DNA from: Chitinophagaceae bacterium
Lineage (GTDB): Bacteria; Bacteroidota; Bacteroidia; Chitinophagales; Chitinophagaceae
Length of the DNA: 64,000 nt
Assembly (NCBI GenBank): GCA_019747705.1
Contig: JAIEQM010000031.1
Coordinates: 1 to 64,000 of the forward strand
Reading direction: 5' to 3'
Below, one piece after another: positions 15,701 through 22,708 of this stretch (positions are counted from its first letter, which is position 1; each line of letters starts with the position of its first letter). Under the pieces are notes generated by a model, which had not been told where the DNA came from, did no database searches, and was given only the letters and a program-made list of their open reading frames with translations. A program made the position numbers and the translations under genes.

Positions 15701-16255
15701 CTTTCCATTTTCATCAGTTGTAGTTGCATTTTCAGAACCTTTCAACCTCACTGTAGCCCCTGCAAGCGGCTTACCGGTAGCTGCATCCGTAATTGTACCC
15801 GATACTTCTATGTCTATATTGAATGCCTTTTCATCTATACCTGGGTTTTCGCTTTTCAATTTTTCCTTTTGTTTTACAACAATCGTTTTGCCAACAATAC
15901 TATAGGTTAACGGTTGGTCTTTAAAGCATTCGTTCAACACTTCAGTTAGTGAAGCATTTTTTACTTTAATACTTACCGTTTTGGCCTGATGTAACCAGGC
16001 GTAATCATAGAAGAAAACGTAGCCCGATTGGATTTCGACGGCTTTAAAAACCTTTTCCAAAGGAGCGTTTTTCTCAGAGAGCGTAATCTGTGAAACCCCT
16101 TTTGCACTTACGTGAATGGCAACTATAAATAAAAAAGCAACTAATTTCATAATTCGAAAAAAATGCCTGCTTTTCCTGAGCCGATAGGGGGCCAGGTTAG
16201 TTTTAGTAATAAGCTTCTTCAAAAAAACTCCATTACAAAATGTGTTTAAATGCAT
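12707..16255 (-). CDS. SusC/RagA-like TonB-dependent transporter with STN domain
   Basis: This 1182-residue outer-membrane transporter starts with a long leader whose hydrophobic signal core begins near Met36 (KLVAFLFIVAIHVSAKG); translation may begin at 16255 or at 16150. Domains in order: STN (secretin/TonB short N-terminal domain, about 55 to 128), a carboxypeptidase-D-like domain (about 150 to 222), the plug (about 230 to 365, with IRGSSSISYNNQPIYVIDGI) and the beta-barrel. The STN domain signals to a FecR-type anti-sigma factor, matching the fecR-like and fecI-like genes just upstream. The pair with the SusD-like gene imports an unknown nutrient. Confidence 0.94.
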   Translation of the reverse strand: MHLNTFCNGVFLKKLITKTNLAPYRLRKSRHFFRIMKLVAFLFIVAIHVSAKGVSQITLSEKNAPLEKVFKAVEIQSGYVFFYDYAWLHQAKTVSIKVKNASLTEVLNECFKDQPLTYSIVGKTIVVKQKEKLKSENPGIDEKAFNIDIEVSGTITDAATGKPLAGATVRLKGSENATTTDENGKFTLRVPAADNILVVSYVGYEEKQVTIKDINKPLSIQLVLISSSLVDVVVTAMNISRTKASLGYAVQAVKAEQISNSGNSNLLDAVNGKLSGVQIQNSGGQPGSGTNVIIRGSSSISYNNQPIYVIDGIPINNESTGGDGVPSANRAIDIDPNTVESLTVLKGLAATSLYGIRAARGAVIITTKKGKPNKKGLGLEYSYKNSVETVNKLHELTDNFTRGSNGGYDNTSLWSWGPALASNPVFPGAIGSGITLSDLNGDGVPEDVSGTRIPSSRDNYKRFWQNGNTRKHNLSLSGGSDNTTYFVNFSALNQTGIVKSVNYDKYSFLVNLSTRLSSRFRMSTKLNYINTGGNRLRQNGPDPQSGLRIGNGILATFPFWNNFWDVNTYPYKDANGDKVWFSNQLSHPQWIANEERGDYRVNRLIGNIKLDADITSWMKISYNLGLDTYNDLRTALRPIGSVESPNIKGDISEYRLTSYDITSDFIISGNYKLNNKLDLSYLVGNNIYRWKQDGITSRGVSFVLPNFPDISNTVNQSVTKNDDGKMLIGAFGDVSFGYDRMLYLGITGRNDWSSTLPKSKNSFFYPSVNLAFIVSELVKPDWLSFLKLRASLANGANDAPTQSLKNIYLKNNPNVFGMPRFVQSTLLRNPNLRPEKTRETEVGFESLFFKNLLGLNFSYYSRLSKDQIIQVPVSTATGYSYKLDNLGTVSNKGVEIELSINNPVKVKGLSWNTNFNFSRNKGRVENIANGRDLVILGSGSEDWAQAQVVAKVGEQLGALYDYPYKRYGVTEKDPNYLKAPIVVDANGQPLRNSQRVIIGNVNPDWVLGISSSLNYKGIKFGFTLERKQGGDVVNGYGAQLIYSGLAKITENRFYAANDPYANATKNWGGVYADGTPNKLSAPLTNAFWQNTYRRVGENIIEDASWWRLRNIYLGYSLPSDWFNKLLISEIEFTFTARNAWLRTAYSGNDPEISANGTGNIQGFDDFVFPNTKSFELGARIKF

Positions 16256-16326
16256 ACTTTTGATTTGTTTTGGTTAATAAATAAATAAGCCTACCCAGGT
16301 TATATAAAACTTAACTTAAACATGCT

Positions 16327-16358
16327 GCCAGAAGTGTTCCGCCACTTCTGGCTTTTTT
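16327..16358 (+). terminator. Stem-loop with T-run between fecR-like and susC-like genes
   Basis: GCCAGAAGTG (16327-16336) pairs with CACTTCTGGC (16343-16352), loop TTCCGC, followed by six T on the plus strand. All flanking genes run on the minus strand, where the T-run precedes the hairpin as an A-run. It is therefore not a normal terminator for fecR; it might stop antisense transcription or act in the susC leader. Confidence 0.45.
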
Positions 16359-16501
16359 CTTAAGTCAATAAAAAAAAATCATACGGCTACTGTTGTTTCA
16401 ATTGTAAAACCCAGAAGATAAACATGAGATTCTTACGTATCGCTCCTCACGAAATATTGCAACAATCTCAGTTGACTCAGCGCTATCTAATTGAAGCATC
16501 T

Positions 16502-17704
16502 TTATGGACTCACAATTATTTTTTTTTCTTCAATTCTGAAATGCACCTTACTTTCTTCCAGTATTTTTAATACCTCCGATATATTACTATTGCGATCAAT
16601 TTTGCCGCCGAATTGCCTTTCAGGTATTTTCCCCTCATAATCAATCTCCACATCATACCATCTTGCTATCTGCCGCATTACCATTTGCAAATCGGCCCTG
16701 TTAAATGAAAAATATCCATTTTTCCATGCCACCACCTGATCCATATCCACATTATTAATCACTTTAATATTCCCGCCATTTTCAAGCTGTGCCTGCTGCC
16801 CCGGATTTAGTGTAGTAACAGCATTGGCTTTTGCCAGGCTTATACTTCCTTCGAGTAAAGTAGTTTTGACAGAGGCTTCGTTATTATAGGCATTGATGTT
16901 GAAACGTGTTCCTAATACCTTCACCTCCATTTCTTTTACACTAACCTTAAATGGTTTTGCCGCATCATGTGCTATTTCAAAATAAACTTCCCCCGATATT
17001 TCAACTTTTCTTTCATCATCAATAAATGCCGTGGGATATTTAATAGAAGAACCTGCATTGAGCCAAACCACACTGCCATCAGGCAAAGTAAGTTTGAATT
17101 GCCCACCCCGTGGAGTAGTCAATGAATTAAAAACAACTTCGGCCGGCTTATCATCCAATGCATTATAAACTAACTGGCCGTTCGCTAATTTAGCTATCTG
17201 TGTACCTCCCTGCTGGGCTACCTGGCCGTACTTTGTATCATCTAAAATAATGGTAGAGCCATCTGACAAAGTGAGTATGGCTTTATTACTCCCAGGCACC
17301 ACTACATTTTTCAATTGCTGCGGGAGCGCTTTTGCTATAGTATTGTTTTTAGTAGTTCTAAAAGTAAAATAAGCGGCTGTGCCTGATATGAAAATTATTA
17401 AGGAAGCTGCAGCAACCCTGCGGAAAAAATGCCAGGTGATTATTTTACCATTATTACTATTCTTTCTCTGTTTGCCGAGCTCATATTGATCTAAGGCGGC
17501 TTCGATATAGGATACGAGGTTCAAATCAACTTCAACGGCAGATGATTGATTTTCTGAAATAGTACTTTTGAACTCTTCCAAAACAGCTTTCACATCCGTA
17601 ACAGGAGCAGATTTCAGCCATTCGATAAATTGCTGGTGTTCCGCTTCAGTATTTGTACTGGTGGCAAATTTTTCAAGAAATAACTTACGTTGCGCTGGTT
17701 GCAT
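16502..17704 (-). CDS. FecR-family anti-sigma factor
   Basis: The 400-residue protein has a cytoplasmic N-terminal part (1 to about 90), one membrane segment (about 93 to 115, ASLIIFISGTAAYF), a periplasmic FecR domain (about 195 to 290, TTPRGGQFKLTLPDGSVVWL and SGEVYFEIAHD) and a C-terminal DUF4974 (about 330 to 398), which contacts the STN domain of the transporter. It lies between the sigma-factor gene (87 bases upstream) and the susC-like gene. When the transporter binds its ligand, FecR should release the sigma factor. Confidence 0.93.
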   Translation of the reverse strand: MQPAQRKLFLEKFATSTNTEAEHQQFIEWLKSAPVTDVKAVLEEFKSTISENQSSAVEVDLNLVSYIEAALDQYELGKQRKNSNNGKIITWHFFRRVAAASLIIFISGTAAYFTFRTTKNNTIAKALPQQLKNVVVPGSNKAILTLSDGSTIILDDTKYGQVAQQGGTQIAKLANGQLVYNALDDKPAEVVFNSLTTPRGGQFKLTLPDGSVVWLNAGSSIKYPTAFIDDERKVEISGEVYFEIAHDAAKPFKVSVKEMEVKVLGTRFNINAYNNEASVKTTLLEGSISLAKANAVTTLNPGQQAQLENGGNIKVINNVDMDQVVAWKNGYFSFNRADLQMVMRQIARWYDVEIDYEGKIPERQFGGKIDRNSNISEVLKILEESKVHFRIEEKKIIVSP

Positions 17705-17791
17705 TTCAGTGTATTAATTATAAAGACGCTTAACCCTTTGAAAAACACCCTTCGTCCAAAAATTATTTTCAAAAAAAAGTTCTAAGGCAAA

Positions 17792-18391
17792 CTAAAAAGC
17801 CGATAAAACGAAGATTACCAGAATAGAAAAAGAGATTTCACCATGTTTTAAAAGATATTCCCGCACAAAATGGGATGCCTTATAGATCTGTTTTTGTACA
17901 ACAGATTTGGAAATATTTAATTGCAGGGCAATTTCATCCTGAGAAAGGCCATTTTCAATATTGAGCCGAAAAATAAGCTTGCGTTTGGGTGGTAATTTTT
18001 CTATAGCCTGTTGAACAATGTGGTAATATTCTCTATAAGTGTACTGGTTAATGGTTGTAGTTTCAGCCACATCCTTTGTTCTTTTGATTTCGGAAAGTAC
18101 CCGTTGCTTGATTTGCAGGTGTCGGATATTATCAAGTAATTTATTCTTGGCAAAGCGAAACAAATAGTTTTCTATTGACTCAATTTCAGGCAGTTTTTCT
18201 CGGGTTTCCCATATTTTTATAAATATCTCCTGCAGGATTTCTTCTGTTTCTTCCTTGGATTTGGTAAACAGGAAAATGTAACGATATAAATTATTCAGGT
18301 GAGCGGTGTAAAGTTGTGTAAATGCCTGCCTGTTTCCGGTTGCAACCATAGCAAGCAAAACTTTCTCATCATATTTAGCGTTAATCAGCAT
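17792..18391 (-). CDS. ECF RNA polymerase sigma factor, FecI-like
   Basis: The 199-residue protein has sigma region 2 (about 22 to 90; EETEEILQEIFIKIWETREK is the -10-binding part) and region 4 (about 130 to 180; GLSQDEIALQLNISKSVVQK is the helix-turn-helix). The last 12 or so residues are hydrophobic (FSILVIFVLSAF), a C-terminal tail often seen in Bacteroidota FecI-like factors. It heads the sigma/anti-sigma/susC/susD cluster and probably drives it when the transporter is loaded. Regulation by the FecR-like partner is inferred from family knowledge. Confidence 0.92.
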   Translation of the reverse strand: MLINAKYDEKVLLAMVATGNRQAFTQLYTAHLNNLYRYIFLFTKSKEETEEILQEIFIKIWETREKLPEIESIENYLFRFAKNKLLDNIRHLQIKQRVLSEIKRTKDVAETTTINQYTYREYYHIVQQAIEKLPPKRKLIFRLNIENGLSQDEIALQLNISKSVVQKQIYKASHFVREYLLKHGEISFSILVIFVLSAF

Positions 18392-18747
18392 GGTAGTTAG
18401 ATATAAGAAACGGGAGACTGAAATAAAAAGTAATCCTATATGATTTTTTTTATTTTTTTAATACAAACTGTAAATTAAGCATTAATGTTTACTTCATTGT
18501 CCTGACCTGTCCATATCTTTTACTAATTGGCCTGTCCCAATAGCAAGTGGGATTTTAATTTTTTAACTGCCTTCTTTGCCCTGCCTTTATTTTTTGGATG
18601 GTTTCTGAAGGGTTGCCCCATTAATATGGGTCTCCCCGAAAAATCCAAACATTTACCCACACTGTATTGTAAGATGTGAACAGTAGTAAAAAAGCCCCGC
18701 AATGGCACAAAAAGTGTGCAAAGTGAGGCAGCAAAAATTCTGTTCAA
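18392..18747. other. Promoter region of fecI-like gene and IS leader
   Basis: The right part (about 18690 to 18747) matches the leader of the transposase remnant at 10.99 kb: CCCCGCAATGGCA at 18696-18708, a GGCAGC block and CAAATGTA at the start codon. The left part should hold the fecI promoter; I could not place it. A minus-strand open frame at 18523-18792 is not supported. Confidence 0.5.
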
Positions 18748-19554
18748 ATGTATTACAATCCATTGTTTCTGCAAAGCCCGTCTGTTCAGCAAGCTGCTTT
18801 TTTATCCACAGATTTGGGACAGTTGTATCAAAGTATTCCGTTTAAAGCATTGTCAGAAAAGATTGCTTCGCCTGCATATGAAAAAAGCGGACGTGGCCGC
18901 AAACCCTTTTTAAAAGCAGAAGGCGGTATTGCGCTGATGATATTAAAACATTATTTGGGACTGAGTGATGAGTTGCTCATTGAGCGGCTCAGTAAAGATT
19001 GGAGTATGCAATACTTCTGTGGTACACAATTAGGATTGCGCAGGATTAAAGACAAGAACCCGGTGAGCTGGTGGCGTGGCTGTTTAGGCCATCATTTAAA
19101 CATTACTGAACTGCAGGCGGCGCTGATAGAAAACCGGAAGCGGCATATGGAACAAACCCATGTAACACTAATGGATGCCACTTGTTATGAAGGCCATTTG
19201 CGCTATCCTGCGGCAGTAAAACTTTTATGGGAGCGTATTGTAAAAGTCTATGACATTGTTCAGCAAAAAAGAAGGAGGCTAAAATTACGCAGCAGCCGCA
19301 GCAATTATGCAAAGCACAGGCAATTGTATATGCTGTATCAGCGCCGCCGGAAAAAAACAAAACGAAACGAAAAGAAATTGCGCAGGCAGTTACTCAAATA
19401 TTTGTTGCGCCTGGTACAAGGGTTGGATGATTTGCAAAACAAGCAGCAGTTTACTTACAGTAACAAAGAGAAAAAGATACTTGCTGCTATAAAAACAGTT
19501 TATGAACAACAGCATGAATTATACCATTTATATTTACTAATTAGTTCAATTTAA
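18748..19554 (+). pseudogene. IS5/IS1182-like transposase, 3'-truncated
   Basis: The frame encodes 268 residues with the N-terminal DUF772-like region (STDLGQLYQSIPFKALSEKI, then KPFLKAEGGIALMILKHYLG and WSMQYFCGTQLG) and the first catalytic Asp of a DDE enzyme in VTLMDATCYEGHLRYPAAVK. A basic linker (RRRKKTKRNEKKLRRQL) follows. Transposases of this type are usually well over 400 residues, and the second Asp and the Glu are missing, so the gene is cut at about 19550 where IS630-type sequence begins. The element cannot move by itself. Confidence 0.75.
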
Positions 19555-20010
19555 TTCAGCGAAGACATATGCAAACCCACAGGAGCTTTTAACCCTTGAG
19601 GAAGTGAGCATGGCGGTTGTTTCTGAGATAAAAGCGCTTACCTCATCCAAAGATTTATTCAGTCTGTTGGTAAACCTTCTTTTCAGCATTGCCCATATAT
19701 TTTCAGCCGGATTCAGTTCCGGACTGCAGGGCGGCAAAAATATCAACCCGATATTTTCGGGTATTGTTAAGGACTTTGCTTTATGAAAGGCTCCATTGTC
19801 CAGCGCCAGTATTTTAAATTCTTCCGGGCGCTGCAATGAAAATTCATCAAGGAATATCTGGAAGCCGGCAGCATTGCAACGGGGCATTTCCAGCAAAAAC
19901 TTATCGCCATTAATGGGGGAGAAAGCGCCAAACAGGTACAGGGTTTTAATAAGCCAGCACTTCCAGCACGGCATGCAGCAAAATTTTTTTGGAACCAATT
20001 TCAATAACAA
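19546..20010 (-). pseudogene. IS630-family transposase, 5'-truncated
   Basis: The frame keeps the C-terminal DDE_3 part: YLFGAFSPINGDKFLLEMP, the second catalytic Asp in LALDNGAFHKAKSL and the final Glu in PPCSPELNPAENIWAMLKRR. The N-terminal helix-turn-helix half and the first catalytic Asp are absent; the first 25 residues of the frame (Cys/Trp-rich) are not family-like and suggest a frameshift or junction near 19950. It abuts the truncated IS5-like transposase in tail-to-tail orientation. A 10-bp direct repeat, GTTCAATTTA, is found at 19544 and 20064 on either side. Confidence 0.7.
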
Positions 20011-20071
20011 CCGGAAAGTTCAAGACAGTATCATTTTGGTAAAAGAGAAAGTTAAGTCCATTCTGTTCAAT

Positions 20072-20733
20072 TTACTCTTTTATCCATAAAGTTTTATCGG
20101 GATAGGATTCCCAGGCTACAATACCGGAACCTTTTGCAAAGTAATATTTATAAACGCCGGGCAGTTTAAAAGAAGCGGTATCAAGTGTAATTGTTTGCAC
20201 ATTGGCAAATGTTCTGGAAGCGATGTTAAGTGAGCTGCTGAACAATGTTGAAGCCTTTCTTTGATTTTCAATAACAGCAAAACCCGTATCCCTGAGGGTG
20301 CCTGCATAAAAACGGGAGTTGTAACTGCCACTATGAACATCAAGGTTGGAAAGAACTCCGGTACCATCGCCCTTGGCATCGCTTTTAGTGGCATACACCT
20401 GCAGCTTTTGAAAATCGGTTCCTCCTGCATCAGTGCCCGTAATGGAAACATCTGCAAAGCATCCTTTACCACATCCAAACCCACCACCCGTTCTGCCTTC
20501 ATAGGCTTCTGATTTTCTTACGGCACTGATACGAATTGTATCAGCAATACCTGCAGTGGTTTTAAAAATCAGTTGCTGGTTTTCCCGGTAAGGCAGCCAC
20601 TGGTTAAACAGTTCATCGTTAAATGCAGCACAGGTTACTTTTTTACAGGAGCAAACATCACAACTGCTTATTCCAATCAAAAAAAACAATGTATGAAGAT
20701 ATAAAAGGCGGGTTTCTTCAATTGCATTACCAT
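20072..20733 (-). CDS. Putative lipoprotein, apparent frameshift in the signal peptide
   Basis: The main frame (stop at 20072) runs up to a GTG at 20758, but its first 20 or so residues are not signal-like. In the next frame, ATGs at 20733 and 20727 give MQLKKPAFYIFIHCFF, which would join exactly to LIGISSC of the main frame if the run of eight A at 20679-20686 had nine. The joined product has a clean lipoprotein signal with the lipid-accepting Cys, followed by a Cys-rich DVCSCKKVTC segment and a beta-rich body of about 180 residues. I do not recognise the family. It may be a real slippage mutation, phase variation or a sequencing error. Confidence 0.55.
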
Positions 20734-21026
20734 TCAATTTCGGGAAAGACCTGCCCACTCCTTAAAATGCTGCCTTTCAACCAAAAATATCTTTTCAGGT
20801 TTTTTGTGCGTTCACATTTATTCTCTAACTTAACCCTCCCAATAGCGGCCTTATCACCTGTATCATCAGCAATATCCCCAAAACCACCGTTGTACCATCA
20901 TCAATGTTTGCATTTGTAACCATCTGCAGCAGCACTGCTTAACAAAAACTTCATCATCAGGCATCATTCAGTTTACACTGGCTGATTAGTTTGGCTATTT
21001 TATTGTTCATTTATAAACCAACTTTT

Positions 21027-22337
21027 ATGTCTTTCAACTTGTTCGATTCAGTAAAGGGGCTATTCACCAATGAACTCATTGGCAAAGCCGCATCCATGCT
21101 CGGCGAAAACGAGAGCGGTATCATCAAAGCCATCGGCGGTACTTTACCAACAGTACTCTCATCATTACTGAGCAAATCATCTAACACAGATGGCGCTGCA
21201 GACATTTTTAATATGGCCAGAGAAGCAGCAGGCAGCGGTATCCTCAATAACATCGGGGGATTGCTGGGCAGCAGCGGCGGCAGTAATATGGGTGGCCTGT
21301 TAAACATGGCTTCCGGTTTGTTTGGCGATAAGCTGGGTGGTCTTGGTAAACTCATCTCCGGTTTTTCTGGTATTAAAGAATCATCAGCTGGTTCATTATT
21401 AAGCATGGCTGTTCCAACAGTGCTTGGTTTTTTGGGCAAACATTCGGCTGATAATAATCTCAATGCTTCCGGTCTTGCATCCATGCTCAGCAGCCAGAAA
21501 AATAATATCATGAGCGCCATGCCTTCCGGTTTAAATCTTTCTTCTTTAGGATTAGGTTCTGCTGGCGCCAATGTAAAAGAAATGGCAAGTGATGTAAAAC
21601 GTGCAGCAGGCAGCGCTGTTGATGCAACACAGGAAAAAGCAAGTGGCGGTATGAAAGCCCTGCTTCCTTTATTATTAATTGCACTGGCGGCGCTGGCTAT
21701 CTGGTATTTCTGGAGAAGCTGTAACAGTGGCGCTACCACAACCGGAACAGCAGATACCACTTCTAAAATAGAACAGAAGATTGATGAAGGAATGAATAAA
21801 GTAAAAGAAACCGTTGCTACCGTTGCCGGTAAATTAGATTCACTCACCGGTGATTTTATTTATGATCCGGGAAAGATGATGGACATCAGTTTACCCAATG
21901 GTGTTAAACTCAATGTGGGTGAATACAGTACAGAAGCAAAACTGTACAAATTCTTAAGCGATGCTTCTGTGATGGTGGATACTGTAAAAGGCAACTGGTT
22001 TGATTTAACCAATGTGCGTTTTAAAACCGGAAGCAGCATCATTACAACTGAATCAATGGCCCAGTTAAAAAACCTGGTGGCTATTGCAAAAGCTTATCCC
22101 AAAGCACAATTTAAAATAGGTGGTTATACGGATAATACGGGTGACAGTGTGAAGAATGTTGTACTCTCTCAAAAGCGTGCAGAAATGGTAGCAGCCGAAG
22201 TGGTGAAGATGGGCGCTGCCAAAGCTTCCATTGTGGGTGCAGAAGGTTACGGACCGCAATGGCCTGTGGGCGATAACAACACACCGGAAGGAAGAGCGAT
22301 GAACAGAAGGGTGAGTGTGCGTGTAAAAGCAAAATAG
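21027..22337 (+). CDS. DUF937-OmpA fusion membrane protein
   Basis: The ATG at 21027 (MSFNLFDSVKGLF) is preferred over the longer frame because DUF937 proteins begin this way; it gives 436 residues. Residues 1 to about 175 are DUF937/YidB-like (Gly/Ser/Leu-rich, with GESGIIKAIGG-type repeats). One membrane helix lies at about 211 to 229 (LLPLLLIALAALAIWYF). The C-terminal OmpA domain (about 325 to 436; FKIGGYTDNTGD and RAMNRRVSVRVK) binds peptidoglycan. The protein is likely anchored in the inner membrane with the OmpA domain in the periplasm. Its role is not known. Confidence 0.85.
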   Translation: MSFNLFDSVKGLFTNELIGKAASMLGENESGIIKAIGGTLPTVLSSLLSKSSNTDGAADIFNMAREAAGSGILNNIGGLLGSSGGSNMGGLLNMASGLFGDKLGGLGKLISGFSGIKESSAGSLLSMAVPTVLGFLGKHSADNNLNASGLASMLSSQKNNIMSAMPSGLNLSSLGLGSAGANVKEMASDVKRAAGSAVDATQEKASGGMKALLPLLLIALAALAIWYFWRSCNSGATTTGTADTTSKIEQKIDEGMNKVKETVATVAGKLDSLTGDFIYDPGKMMDISLPNGVKLNVGEYSTEAKLYKFLSDASVMVDTVKGNWFDLTNVRFKTGSSIITTESMAQLKNLVAIAKAYPKAQFKIGGYTDNTGDSVKNVVLSQKRAEMVAAEVVKMGAAKASIVGAEGYGPQWPVGDNNTPEGRAMNRRVSVRVKAK

Positions 22338-22708
22338 TTCTCTTGTGGGTTTACAGATAATTATCAGAACAAATCCCTCTGCGGTTGCAGGGGGATTTTT
22401 GTTGGGCTGATTGAATATGTTTGGCGCAACTTGTTATGCCATTTACATTAAAACTATATTTTCATCCTTAACAAAGTAAGGGATATGTTCGGTCATTAGT
22501 AATAATGGTAAACAAAATCTACGTTAGTTCTTTGCGCTAACATTTTTTCGTATACAGGGAGATGACAATAAAATTATCATTTTAGAATAAAGACTGTTTC
22601 ATATATTCAAATTGGTATTACTCATCATCATTCTTAAACCCAATCATGTATGCACTATTGGTTGAAAAAAAGAATTTCAGGTAAGACCTCAAAAGGCAAC
22701 TGGTAATA
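22338..22708. other. Intergenic region between convergent genes
   Basis: Apart from the terminator at 22372-22400 I see no gene or repeat here. The sequence is AT-rich. Confidence 0.5.
22372..22400 (+). terminator. Rho-independent terminator of the OmpA-fusion gene
   Basis: ATCCCTCTGC pairs with GCAGGGGGAT around GGTT, with one G-U pair, followed by a T-run. It lies 34 bases past the stop codon. Confidence 0.75.

Noticed and set aside
18523..18792. Minus-strand open frame overlapping the IS leader
   Set aside because: Runs through the transposase leader and start; composition not protein-like.
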